Source of the DNA: CAVXSP01 sp963724645
Lineage (GTDB): Bacteria > Acidobacteriota > Vicinamibacteria > Vicinamibacterales > SCN-69-37
Direction: 5' to 3'
DNA length: 64,000 nt
NCBI GenBank assembly: GCA_963724645.1
Contig: CAVRVJ010000003.1
Span: forward strand, 1,673,412-1,737,411
Both the position numbers and the translations under genes were made by a program. The notes under the pieces are model-generated. The model was not told the DNA's origin and did not search any database. It was given only the letters and a program-made list of their open reading frames with translations. This document shows, one piece after another, positions 44,913 to 54,038 of the stretch (its first letter is position 1; the number at the start of each line of letters is the position of its first letter).

Positions 44913-47196
44913 CTCGCACGCCTATCGACGCAGTTCGACCGAGCGCCGGAAAGCCGAACACTTCTTCATAGCTGCGGTCGAGCACGTTCGTCACACGACC
45001 GAAGATCTCGACATGGCGAGCCACGGTGAACGATCCCCCGAGCGCGATGGTGACATAGCCCGGATTGGTGTACACGCTCGACACGTAATTCGGCTCGAGG
45101 TCGGACATCCTGCCTCGGCCGCCAACCGTCAGAAACGCGGTCGACCTGCGATGGGTCCAGGCGATCTCGCCGAACCCCTGCTGACGCGGGCGCCGGATGA
45201 GGGGATCGCCCACCTTGTACGGGCTGGGCGCCACGGAGGTCAGCCCGTCCACGCCAAGGACTTCCGTGTCGAGCCAGGTCCATGACACCCGCGCCGACAG
45301 CCCTGCGCCGGAGCGCCAGCGGAGGCCGGTCTCCAGTCCCTGCGCCCTGGCGTTGGCGATGTTGTCGGTCTGATACCGGCTGGCGCCGGTGAGGGTGGTT
45401 CCGACCGTCACGATCAGATCCTCGTATCGGTTGAAGAACCATGTGGCGTCGGCGACGAGCGAAGGGCCGCCGATCGCCTGCTCGATTCCGGCATCGACGC
45501 TGCGGTTGCGCTCGGGTTTGAGGCTTGGATTGTCGGTGTAAGCGATCTCGAATCCCGTCGGCGGCTTGATGCCGGTCCCCGCACTCGCACGGAGTTTCGT
45601 CCAATACCCCGCGTCGGATTCGTGCAGGAACCAGGCTCCAGCGAGTTTCGGATTCAGCGACCAGACGACATCGTCACCAAAGGCCGGCCGCGTGCCCGGG
45701 TTTGCCTCGAGCGCGTCGCGCTTGATGTACTCGAGCCGCGCGCCCAGCGTCAGAAAGGCGCGCCGGCCCAGTGAGGGGCGAGCCTCTACAAAGAGGCCGG
45801 AGTCCAATCGGGTGATGGGTACGGGTTGAAAGGTCTGGCCCGCAATGTACGTATTGTCAACGCGTTCGTTCAGGATTTCCCAGCCGCCTGAAAGGCTGAC
45901 GGGACGGAGGTCGCGATCGAATTGATAGCGGCCGGTCAGGCGGCGGGTCCGATCGTCAGAACTGAGTGGAGGCAGTTGACAATTGGTCGGGTCGCAGCCG
46001 AATGGCGGAGAGACGAAGTCGCTCTGCTGGTCGGCCCACGTGAACTGGACACGATGTCGCCACGTCACGGGGCTGCCCAACGTGCCGGAGATGCCGACAC
46101 CCTTGGAGGTAATGGTCTCGCGCGATACCAGATCCAGTCCGCCGTACAGATGCTGCGGGTCTGAGCCGTACGGTCCGGGAGTGCCCCTGGTGTCACGACC
46201 GCCGCGGACGTCCACACGGATCGCGCGGCTCGGACCGTCGGACCATCCGAAGCTGCCGGATCCGATGACGCGGTCGTAATCGCTGTTGGCTACGCGGCGA
46301 TTGAGGCTGGGCCACTCGCGCGTGTCACCGTCGGTCAACAACCTGTCGAACGAACCGCCCCAGCTCCACGCGCCCGCCGATCCGCTCGCCGAGGCGGTCG
46401 ATCGGCTGAAGCCGTACCCGCCGCCTTCAACCGACGCTTGTCCCTGCAGAGGCCCGCCCTGACGCGTCACCAAATGAACAATGCCGCCGATTGCGCCATC
46501 GCCGTACAGCGCGCTCTCCGGTCCGCGCACGACTTCGATCCGCTCGAGGCCGGCGGTGTCGAGGTGAGCGGCATCGAAGCCGCCGCCGAACGCATTCTGG
46601 GGGACGCCGTCGACGAGCACGAGCGTGTAGTCCGACTCGCCGCCGCGGGGAAAAATTGACGTGAGCGCGCCTGGTCCGCCGGACGCGGCGACGCTGAAGC
46701 CGGGCACCAACCGCAGCGCGTCGGCGACGCTGGCCGTCTGTGTGAGGTCCAGTTCCTCCCGATCGATGACGGTCACGCTTTCGTTCGCGCGCGACAGCGG
46801 CGTCTCGACTTGCGAGGCGGAGACGACAACCGATTCCTGAACGGCGCTGATCGCAAGGCGGAGCTCGATATCGATCGGATCGCTCGTACCGACCGAGACC
46901 GATCGCGGCGTGCTCGCCAATCCGGGTGCCGTGGCGAGGAGGACATAGTCGCCGTTGGCGAGCGGAGCCGCCCTGAAGCGGCCGTCGGACGTGGTCTTCA
47001 TGCTGGCGATGACCGTCTCGCCGTGCAGCACGATCACGTCGGCGCCGCCGACAGGACGCGCGTCCGGATCGAGAACCCGGCCGCGCAGCGTCTGCGCGGA
47101 CGCCGCGGTGCAAATCGCCAGACTGGAAGCGAACACCGTAAGAAGAATTGTGAAGGAGAACAGCCGGCACGAACAGCCGGATAGACGACGGGTCAT
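44896..47196 (-). CDS. btuB: TonB-dependent receptor, cobalamin (BtuB-like)
   Basis: 766 residues. Signal peptide (LFSFTILLTVFASSLAICTAASAQ), a carboxypeptidase-regulatory-like domain (about 30-110, GRVLDPDARPVGGADVIVL), a plug domain (VVVSASQVETPLSRANESVTVIDREEL, DALRLVPGFSV, VLVDGVPQNAFGG, ERIEVVRGPESALYGDGAIGGIVHLVT) and a beta barrel ending with aromatic/basic strands. AAGGAGG lies just upstream of the ATG at 47196, with a B12 riboswitch before it. It overlaps btuD, so the locus is btuB-btuD-btuC-btuF. Confidence 0.92.
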   Translation of the reverse strand: MTRRLSGCSCRLFSFTILLTVFASSLAICTAASAQTLRGRVLDPDARPVGGADVIVLHGETVIASMKTTSDGRFRAAPLANGDYVLLATAPGLASTPRSVSVGTSDPIDIELRLAISAVQESVVVSASQVETPLSRANESVTVIDREELDLTQTASVADALRLVPGFSVAASGGPGALTSIFPRGGESDYTLVLVDGVPQNAFGGGFDAAHLDTAGLERIEVVRGPESALYGDGAIGGIVHLVTRQGGPLQGQASVEGGGYGFSRSTASASGSAGAWSWGGSFDRLLTDGDTREWPSLNRRVANSDYDRVIGSGSFGWSDGPSRAIRVDVRGGRDTRGTPGPYGSDPQHLYGGLDLVSRETITSKGVGISGTLGSPVTWRHRVQFTWADQQSDFVSPPFGCDPTNCQLPPLSSDDRTRRLTGRYQFDRDLRPVSLSGGWEILNERVDNTYIAGQTFQPVPITRLDSGLFVEARPSLGRRAFLTLGARLEYIKRDALEANPGTRPAFGDDVVWSLNPKLAGAWFLHESDAGYWTKLRASAGTGIKPPTGFEIAYTDNPSLKPERNRSVDAGIEQAIGGPSLVADATWFFNRYEDLIVTVGTTLTGASRYQTDNIANARAQGLETGLRWRSGAGLSARVSWTWLDTEVLGVDGLTSVAPSPYKVGDPLIRRPRQQGFGEIAWTHRRSTAFLTVGGRGRMSDLEPNYVSSVYTNPGYVTIALGGSFTVARHVEIFGRVTNVLDRSYEEVFGFPALGRTASIGVRVAASR

Positions 47197-47249
47197 CAGA
47201 CCTCCTTCGGCGTGCTCTCGCGCCGATCCAGGCGCCGGCTGATTCCAGC

Positions 47250-47378
47250 GGCTGGGGGAAGGACGGCCCGGGCTCAGTATCCTGGCTCGCGACGTGTCAC
47301 CGATCGAACGGTGACTATCGCTTACAGTGGCGGCACCGCGTGGGCATCGCACCCACTTCCCTGGCGCCGGGCGAACGT
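47250..47378 (-). promoter_or_regulatory. cobalamin riboswitch
   Basis: Reading the minus strand: GGCGCCAGGGAAGTGGGTG, then CGATGCCCACGCGGTGCCGCC, the B12-box-like ACTGTAAGCGATAG, and near the 3' end GCGAGCCAGGATACTGAG. These match the adenosylcobalamin riboswitch core in order and spacing. It lies about 55 bases before the btuB start and should reduce expression when B12 is plentiful. Confidence 0.9.
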
Positions 47379-47439
47379 CAGTTGTCTGGCGGAGTATAGC
47401 ATGCCAAAATGAGCGGTCCGGCGCGTGCAATCGCATGTG

Positions 47440-47530
47440 ACACGAGAGTGAGCCACCCCGATCGGAGCGGGGATCGAGGGTCCAGCGAGCGACGGCGTAG
47501 GGGGTTTGCGGGGACGACGTCCCCCGAGGA
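47440..47530. repeat. single divergent copy of the 12.2 kb hairpin repeat
   Basis: GAGAGTGAGCC, ACCCCGATCGGAGCGGGG hairpin, GCGAGCGACGGCGTAGGGGG and GGGGACGACGTCCCCCGAG. The same block order as the tandem unit at 12.2 kb with substitutions. It ends 4 bases before the next ATG. Confidence 0.7.
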
Positions 47531-47534
47531 AAAC

Positions 47535-48035
47535 ATGACGAAGAGCTCGACGGTGACGGCGCGCGCGCGGCCTGTCGCCGGGGTGTTGACGGTCGCCGGT
47601 CCGCTGCGAGTCCATGGCGAGACCTTCGTGGTTGAAACCGTCGAGCGGATTCAGGTGGTCGATCTGACCGATCGCGTCATGGCGATCGTCCGCAAGGCGC
47701 GCATTGCGGAGGGCATGGTCAATCTCTTTTCGACGCACACGACCTGCACACTGTTCATCAACGAGTTTCAATCGGCGCTGACCGCCGATATCAAGACGTT
47801 TCTGGAGCAGATCGTCCCCCGTGAAGCAAACTGGCGGCACAACGATCCCCGCCATTCTGATTGCGATCGCATGAACGCGGACGCGCACCTGCGATCGCTG
47901 CTCCTGTCGCACAGCCTCTCGCTCCAGTTGAGCGGTGGCGAAGTCGTACTCGGCCAGTGGCAGCGCCTGCTGCTGGCGGAGTTCGACGGCCCGCGCGCCC
48001 GCACGATGCGAGTGCAGGTGATGGGAGCGGCATGA
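47535..48035 (+). CDS. YjbQ/UPF0047 family protein (secondary thiamine-phosphate synthase type)
   Basis: 166 residues. The family core is visible: VNLFSTHTTCTLFINE, a conserved NWRHNDP, NADAHLRSLLLSHSLSLQLSGGEVVLGQWQRLLLAEFDG and the closing VQVMG. E. coli YjbQ can substitute weakly for thiamine phosphate synthase; the physiological role is uncertain. The ATG at 47535 follows the hairpin repeat. Confidence 0.9.
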   Translation: MTKSSTVTARARPVAGVLTVAGPLRVHGETFVVETVERIQVVDLTDRVMAIVRKARIAEGMVNLFSTHTTCTLFINEFQSALTADIKTFLEQIVPREANWRHNDPRHSDCDRMNADAHLRSLLLSHSLSLQLSGGEVVLGQWQRLLLAEFDGPRARTMRVQVMGAA

Positions 48036-48037
48036 GA

Positions 48038-48134
48038 TCAGGCCCCAGGCCCCAGGCCCCAGGCCGAAGTGGGATCTCAAGCGCGGACGGGAACGAGTGG
48101 CCTTGGGCCCTGGGCCTTGGGCCTTGGGCCTGAG
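48038..48134. repeat. palindromic intergenic element, GGCCC family
   Basis: TCAGGCCCCAGGCCCCAGG (left) and GGCCTTGGGCCCTGGGCC plus TTGGGCCTGA (right), with about 35 bases between. It ends 2 bases before the mqnE ATG. Confidence 0.85.
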
Positions 48135-48136
48135 AA

Positions 48137-49291
48137 ATGCTCTCTCGCCTCTCCTCCCTCGGCCTCTCCGACATCGTCGCGAAGCTCGATGCCGCTGAAC
48201 GCCTCGATCTCGGCGACGGCGTTCGACTCTTCGAATGTCCCGACGTGCACGCGATCGGCTGGCTGGCCAACCGCGAACGCGAACGCCGCCACGGGGCGCT
48301 GACCTACTACAACTACAACCTGCGCCTCGAAGCCACAAACGTGTGCGCTGCCAGTTGCCTGTTCTGTTCGTTTGCGCGGTTGCGTCCAGGCGACAGCCAG
48401 GCCTATACGATGTCGCTGGAGCAGATCTTCGACAAGCTGCGCTCGCGAGGCGATCAGGCGCTGACCGAAGTCCACATCGTCAACGGTCTCCATCCCGATC
48501 TTCCGTTCAACTACTACCTTGAGATGCTGCGCGGCTTGAAGCAGATCCGGCCGGGGATCCATCTGAAGTGCTTCACGGCGGTGGAGATCGCGTTCTTTGC
48601 AGACACGTACGGCATGAGCGACGAGGAGGTCCTGCGCGGGCTGATGGTGGCGGGATTGGACTCACTGCCGGGCGGCGGCGCCGAGATTTTTGCCGAGCGC
48701 GTGCGCCGGAAGATCTGCCACGACAAGGCGGACGCCGATCGCTACCTGTCAATCCACCGCCTCGCGCACCGGCTCGGCCTCCGGTCGAATGTGACGATGC
48801 TCTACGGCCATATCGAAACGATGGAGGAGCGCGTCGATCACATGCTGCGGGCCCGCGCCCTTCAGGACGAGACCGGCGGATTCCAGGCGTTCATTCCGCT
48901 CGCCTTTCATCCAGACAACAACCAGATGCGCAAGTTGCCGGCGCCGTCGGCGAGTGACACCCTGCGCGTGCATGCGGTGGCGCGCCTGATGCTCGACAAC
49001 ATTCCGCACATCAAAGCCTTCTGGATCGCGACCGGTGTGGAGGTCGCTCAGATCTCGCTCTGGTACGGCGTCGACGATCTGGACGGAACCGTGCAGGAAG
49101 AACGGATCTACCACATGGCGGGCGCCCGAACGCCCGTCGCGATGGCGACAGCCGAGATTCGCCGCCTGATTCGGACGGCCGGCCGCCTCCCAGTCGAGCG
49201 TGACACGCTGTACAACGTAGTGGCGCCGCCGGAGGAGGGCTTGGGGCCGGGGGTCGACTCGTCTCCCTGCGATGTCGCAGCCAGCCGCTGA
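48137..49291 (+). CDS. mqnE: aminofutalosine synthase (MqnE), radical SAM
   Basis: 384 residues. Radical SAM cluster motif NVCAASCLFCSF (C-x3-C-x2-C) at about residue 70, then EVHIVNGLHPDLPFNYY, GLDSLPGGGAEIF and FWIATGVEVAQISLWYGVDDLDGT. These MqnE/MqnC-type motifs, plus MqnD and UbiE in the window, indicate the futalosine route to menaquinone. The C-terminal 17 residues overlap the ECF sigma gene. Confidence 0.92.
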   Translation: MLSRLSSLGLSDIVAKLDAAERLDLGDGVRLFECPDVHAIGWLANRERERRHGALTYYNYNLRLEATNVCAASCLFCSFARLRPGDSQAYTMSLEQIFDKLRSRGDQALTEVHIVNGLHPDLPFNYYLEMLRGLKQIRPGIHLKCFTAVEIAFFADTYGMSDEEVLRGLMVAGLDSLPGGGAEIFAERVRRKICHDKADADRYLSIHRLAHRLGLRSNVTMLYGHIETMEERVDHMLRARALQDETGGFQAFIPLAFHPDNNQMRKLPAPSASDTLRVHAVARLMLDNIPHIKAFWIATGVEVAQISLWYGVDDLDGTVQEERIYHMAGARTPVAMATAEIRRLIRTAGRLPVERDTLYNVVAPPEEGLGPGVDSSPCDVAASR

Positions 49292-49797
49292 GCTCGTCGA
49301 ACAGGTCTATCAGGAGCTTCGCCGTCTGGCAGACGGGTACGTGCGCCGCGAGCGGGCGAAGAGTGTGCAGGCGACCGAGCTCGTCCACGAAGCCTGTCTG
49401 CGGCTGCTGAAGGACGGATCGCCTCCATGGCAGGACTCGCGGACATTTCGTGGCGATCGCCGCCATCGCGATGAGGCGCCTGCTCGTGGAGCGCGCGCGC
49501 GCCCGCGCAGCGTTCAAGCGCGGAGGCGGCCAGGTCGCCGTCACGCTCGACGAGACGCTTCTGCCCGGGGCAGCGGCTGACGACCCCGTCGATCTCATCG
49601 CGCTCGACCGCGCGCTCGAGAGGCTTGCCGGCGCGCATCCAGAGCATGCACGGGTCGTTGAGCTCAGATTCTTCGGGGGGCTTTCGGTGGACGAAACGGC
49701 GGACGCCATGGACGTGTCGCCTGCGACTGTCAAACGTCACTGGACGTTCGCCAAGGCCTGGCTGCTGCGGGAGATGCAAGGCAGCTCCTCCGCGTGA
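49272..49797 (+). CDS. ECF-like RNA polymerase sigma factor, frame-shifted
   Basis: About 174 residues. Region 2 (ELVEQVYQELRRLADGYVRRERAKSVQATELVHEACLRLLK) and region 4 (RVVELRFFGGLSVDETADAMDVSPATVKRHWTFAKAWLL) match the ECF-like class common in Acidobacteriota. An extra base near 49445-49449 splits the middle; the protein should read QDSRTFVAIAAIAMRRLLVE. It is followed at once by a kinase gene, a common pairing in this phylum. Confidence 0.88.
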
Positions 49798-51298
49798 ACG
49801 CCGCCGTCGATCTGTTCCATCGTGCCCTGGAGATTGCGCCGGCTGACCGCGCGGCCTTTCTTGACGCCGCGTGTGCGGACGACGCCGCTCTCGGGCCGAG
49901 GTCGATTCGCTGATCGCGGCGCATGAGCACGCCGGTTCGTTTCTTGAAACGCCCCCGGCGAGGCCTCTCGATTGATCGAGCTGGCGGACCAATCGGGCAC
50001 GTCCCTTGTCGGGCAGTCGATCGGACAGTACGAGATTCGTGGCGTGCTGGGTGTCGGGCGGGATGGGCGTCGTGTATCTGGCTGACGACACGCGTCTGGG
50101 CAGGACGGTGGCGCTCAAAGCGATTGCCCCGCGGTTTGCCGCCGACGACACCAGGCGCGAGCGGCTGCGGCGCGAGGCGCGGGCTGCCGCCACGCTGACC
50201 CACCCGAACATCGCGATTGTCTACGCGCTGGAAGAGATTGACGGTCATCTCTTCATCGCCTCCGAATACGTCCCGGGCGAGACGTTGCGGGAGGAAATCG
50301 GCCGCGGTCCGCAGCCCCTTCCGCGCGTGGTCGCAACCGCCCTCGGTCTCGCGCGCGCACTCGCCCTGGCCCACGAGCGCGAGATTGTGCATCGCGATCT
50401 GAAGCCGGAAAACGTGGTGCGCGGGCCGGACGGCGAAGTCAAGGTCCTGGATTTCGGTCTCGCGCGGACGCTCGCGTCCGACCGGCCGTCCCGCCCGGTG
50501 CTCACCGAAGACGGCGCCCGCCTCGGAACGCCCACCTACATGTCTCCGGAGCAGCTGCGCGGTGAGCCGCTGGATGGCCGGAGCGATCTCTTCTCGCTCG
50601 GAGTGGTGATCTACGAGCTCGCGGCGGGCCGTCATCCCTTCGCCGGCGAGGATCAAGCCTCCACGGTTGCGCGGATCCTCGAGCAGGCGCCAGCAGATCT
50701 GCCGGAATGGGCAACATCCGGAAGTGACTACGCCGCATTGAGCACAATCCTGCGGACGTGCTTGCAGAAAGATCGTGCGCAGCGATACTCGTCGGCGGGG
50801 GAGCTCGTGGCCGCGCTGGAGTGCCTTCGGGACGGTGGAACCGCAGGATCCACGACCGGCGTGCGCGCGACGCCGCCGGATCTCTCGTCAGGACACAAGT
50901 CTTCGCGCTGGTGGTGGCGCGTTCACCAGGCCGCGATCAGCGTCCTGTACACCGTGATGTCGGGCGTTCTCCTCGCAGGGCTGGGCCTGGGACCGGAAAT
51001 CTACAGGTTCGGGATCCTCGTCATCGGAGTGGCGGCCGCGCTGACTTCGATCACCCTTCGGCTGCATGTGTGGTTCACGCTGCAGGCGATGCCTGCGGAG
51101 TGGACGCTTCAGCGCGGCCGAACCAGGGGATGGATTCGAGCCGCTGACTTCGCGCTCATGTCGGCCCAGGTGCTCGGAGCGGTCGCGATGCTGACCGATC
51201 ACCGTTCACTGGCGATCCTCCTGCTGGCCGCTGCCGTCACCGAATTCCTGGCCGCGACCGTCATTGAGCCCGCGACGGCGCGCGCGGCCTTTGGGTGA
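49794..51298 (+). CDS. membrane Ser/Thr protein kinase, frame-shifted near its start
   Basis: About 500 residues. The leader (LFHRALEIAPADRAAFLDAACADD) is typical of acidobacterial kinases. The Hanks domain shows GGMGVVYLADD, VALKAI, HRDLKPENV, DFGLAR and GTPTYMSPEQL. The C-terminal about 150 residues hold three or four membrane helices. Indels near 49891, 49965 and 50058 interrupt the first 90 codons. GTGA overlap with the sigma gene. Likely acts with the sigma factor in one signalling unit. Confidence 0.87.
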
Positions 51299-52106
51299 CA
51301 GGATTCGCCTGAAAGTAGCGCTGCAGCCCCGTCAGCGTTCGCTCCATCGACTCCCGTGCGACCCCGCTGATGAGAGGGCCGATCAGGGAACGCAGGCCGA
51401 AGGGGGCTCGGCGGCTGAGGCTCACGGATTCGCACTCGGCAATCACGCCTCCCGGAACCTGCTCGTAACGCCAATACGAATTCCACCTCCAGAGAAAGCC
51501 GCGGTCCTCGCCAGACGGCACTTCCCGTTCGCCGCCGGCATCCGCCAGTTCGGCAATCTTCGTCGCCACACTCTCGCTCCAGGCGCGCTGCGAAGAGACG
51601 CGATGAAACCTGAGCGCATGCTCCGTGTTGTAGACCGCCGTCACGAACTTCGTCCGCCGGACCTTCAGAAACACCGTCATGGTATCCGGCCCGCGATTGA
51701 GGACCGAGGCGCGCAGCACGTCCTCCTGACCCGTATTCGGCACGTCCCTCTCGAGTATGGCCATCAGAGACGTCACGTCGAGCCCTCTGAGCAACACCGC
51801 CCCCCGCCAGTGGTGCACCATCGCGTTCGGAACCTCGAGAGGCTTCCCGTTCGTGTCGACACTGGCCGTCGCGCGAATGGGGATCGCGCCGGACAACACC
51901 GAGGCGCGCTCTGCTGCTGCACCGGCGGCAAAGTCGATCGCAAGGAAACCGGCCTTGGACGAGACCTCACGCGTGACTCGTTGTTCGGTCTCAGCTGCGT
52001 ATCGCGTCCACCCTTCGAGCGCGCCGTCCGGCAGCGGCGGGACCAGGCCTTCGGCGGTCACGGTCAGCCCAACCGTCGCGATGACCGCCACGCAGAGTCC
52101 TTTCAT
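51261..52106 (-). CDS. secreted conserved hypothetical protein (START/SRPBCC-like)
   Basis: 281 residues. Signal peptide (LCVAVIATVGLTVTAEG) and a middle region with alternating strands (FLKVRRTKFVTAVYNTEHALRFHRVS, FLWRWNSYWRYEQVPGGVIAECESVSLSRRAPFG) that recalls START-type folds of acidobacterial secreted proteins. Function unknown. It overlaps the kinase gene's 3' end by 38 bases in convergent orientation. Confidence 0.65.
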   Translation of the reverse strand: MKGLCVAVIATVGLTVTAEGLVPPLPDGALEGWTRYAAETEQRVTREVSSKAGFLAIDFAAGAAAERASVLSGAIPIRATASVDTNGKPLEVPNAMVHHWRGAVLLRGLDVTSLMAILERDVPNTGQEDVLRASVLNRGPDTMTVFLKVRRTKFVTAVYNTEHALRFHRVSSQRAWSESVATKIAELADAGGEREVPSGEDRGFLWRWNSYWRYEQVPGGVIAECESVSLSRRAPFGLRSLIGPLISGVARESMERTLTGLQRYFQANPVTQRPRAPSRAQ

Positions 52107-52221
52107 GTCCCTCTCGAATCGATTATGCGTCAAACGGTAAGGAATGAGCTCAGGCCGGCGGCCGACCGGATGGTGAGCCGCCTCCTCGCCCTTTCTCGCA
52201 TATCGAGATGAGGAGACCGTC

Positions 52222-52927
52222 ATGGACACCACGGGCACGACTTCGACCCACTCGCGTCAACCGTTCCGCGATCCCGCTCGAGTGCTGACGAGCCTGCTCG
52301 CGCCAATTGAAAAGCGCTGCTTGATCTGGCTCGCTGGCCGGATGCCGCGGTCAATCAATTCCGATCACCTCACGGTCCTGGCGCTCGTCGCGATGGTGGC
52401 GGCGGGCGGCTCGTACTGGCTGGCTCGAGTCACGCCTCTCGGCCTCCTGCTGGTTGTGCTCAGCCTCGCGGCGAATTGGTTTGGCGACAGTCTGGACGGC
52501 ACGCTCGCGCGCGTGCGGGGCCAGCAGCGCCCTCGCTACGGGTTCTACGTCGACCACGTCGTCGACGCCGTAGGCATCAGCGTGCCTCTTCGGCGGACTG
52601 GCGCTCTCCGGATATATGAGTCCACTCGTGGCGCTCGTGCTGCTCGTGGCGTATCTGCTGGTTTGCATCGAGGTGTATCTGGCGACGCACTGCCTGGGCA
52701 CGTTCACGATGAGCTTCTTCAAGATTGGGCCGACCGAGCTGCGCATTCTGCTCGCCGTTGGAAACCTTGCCGCTTATCTGCACCCCACGACGGCGATCCT
52801 TGGGCACAGGTTCCTGCTCTTCGACGTGGGCGGCGTGATTGCGGCGGCGGGGCTGGGCGCGACGATGATTGTCTCGACCGCGCGAAACACGCTCGCGTTG
52901 TATCGAGCGGAACCTCGTCCGGAGTGA
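52222..52927 (+). CDS. CDP-alcohol phosphatidyltransferase family protein, frame-shifted
   Basis: About 234 residues, membrane-bound. The motif D-S-L-D-G-T-x-A-R-(x8)-G-F-Y-V-D-H-V-V-D is present in full. One extra C at 52585-52586 breaks the frame after VDAVGISV; it resumes as LFGGLALSGYMSPLVALVLL and further helices. The lipid or alcohol substrate is unknown. GtrA follows. Confidence 0.85.
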
Positions 52928-52937
52928 GCGATCGAGC

Positions 52938-53348
52938 ATGCGCTTCATCGAGTTCAATCTCGTTAGTGCGCTCGGGTGTGATCGTTCAGCTGGGCGTTCT
53001 CTGGGCGCTCATTCACGTGATGGACTATGCGGCGGCGGCCGTGCTCGCCGTAACGATGGCGGTGCATGCACAACTTTGCCTGGCATTGGCACTGGACATG
53101 GCCGGACAGCCGGCAGGGGAGACCGGAGATGGCCGGGCATCTTCGCACGTTTCGCGATCGCCAACGGCGTCATCTCCCTCGCCGGCAACGCGGTGGTGAT
53201 GCTGGTCCTCGTCGGCGGCGCCCGGCTGCGCCCGCTGCCCGCCAACCTGGTGGCGATAGCCGTCTGCGGAGTGTTGAATTTCTGGACAAGCGACAGGCTG
53301 GTGTTCGAGAGCGGGGAGGCTGACATTGGACAGAATCGTGCAGCTTAA
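52938..53348 (+). CDS. GtrA-like membrane protein, multiply frame-shifted
   Basis: About 135 residues with four membrane helices. The start RFIEFNLVSALG continues after an extra base (about 52977) as VIVQLGVLWALIHVMDYAAAAVLAVTMAVH, then after a further shift (about 53066) NFAWHWHWTWPDSR, then after another (about 53140) RFAIANGVISLAGNAVVMLVLV and LNFWTSDRLVF. The HNF/W-W and final NF-SDR pattern is typical of GtrA. Probably helps lipid-linked sugar transfer. Confidence 0.75.
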   Translation: MRFIEFNLVSALGCDRSAGRSLGAHSRDGLCGGGRARRNDGGACTTLPGIGTGHGRTAGRGDRRWPGIFARFAIANGVISLAGNAVVMLVLVGGARLRPLPANLVAIAVCGVLNFWTSDRLVFESGEADIGQNRAA

Positions 53349-53413
53349 ATAGAGTGTGAGGAGAACCTGTTTCACCCTTTCACCCTTTCACTCTTTCACC
53401 CTCTTTCTCCCTG
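53349..53413. repeat. pyrimidine-rich CACCCTTT repeat
   Basis: TTTCACCCTTTCACCCTTTCAC and CTCTTTCACCCTC, one arm of the CACCCTTTCAC family seen complete at 25713. Only a weak GAGTGTGAGG partner precedes it. Confidence 0.5.
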
Positions 53414-53422
53414 GAGGTCCCC

Positions 53423-54023
53423 GTGGCCCACACGCTACCGCCCCTGCCGTACGACTTCGGCGCGCTCGAGCCGCACATCGATGCGCAGACGATGCAGATC
53501 CATCACGGCAAGCATCACGCCGCCTATGTCAACAATCTGAACGCGGCGCTCGAGAAACACGCCGACTTGCAGAGCAGGAGTGCGGAAGAGCTCATCAAGA
53601 ATCTTGAACGCGGTGCCCGAGGATATTCGCACCGCCGTCCGCAACAACGGCGGCGGCCACGTCAATCACACGATGTTCTGGCAAATCATGGGCTCGGCGA
53701 AGGGTGGCGCGCCGACCGGCCAGGTGGCCGAGGCGATCAACGGCGCGTTCGGCAGCTTCGACGCCTTCAAGGAACAGATGAACAAGGGCGGCGCGCGCGG
53801 TTCGGCAGCGGGTGGGTCTGGCTCGTTGACGCAGGCGGCAAGCTCTCGGTCGAGAGCACGCCGAACCAGGACAACCCGATGATGGACGGCAAGCGCCCCA
53901 TCTTCGGCATCGACGTCTGGGAGCACGCCTACTACCTCAAGTACCAGAATCGCCGGCCCGATTACCTCGCGGCGTGGTGGAACGTCGATCAACTGGGACG
54001 AGGTGAACAAGAGACTTCGCTGA
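53423..54023 (+). CDS. superoxide dismutase (Fe/Mn), frame-shifted
   Basis: About 200 residues. Metal ligands are visible: His in QIHHGKHHAAYV, His in VNHTMFWQIM, Asp and His in IDVWEHAYYL. Three indels (near 53600, 53800 and 53990) break the frame; corrected, it should end WDEVNKRLR with a stop at 54021-54023. Metal choice between Fe and Mn cannot be fixed reliably here. Cytosolic. Confidence 0.9.
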
Positions 54024-54038
54024 AGTAATCAGAAGAGC

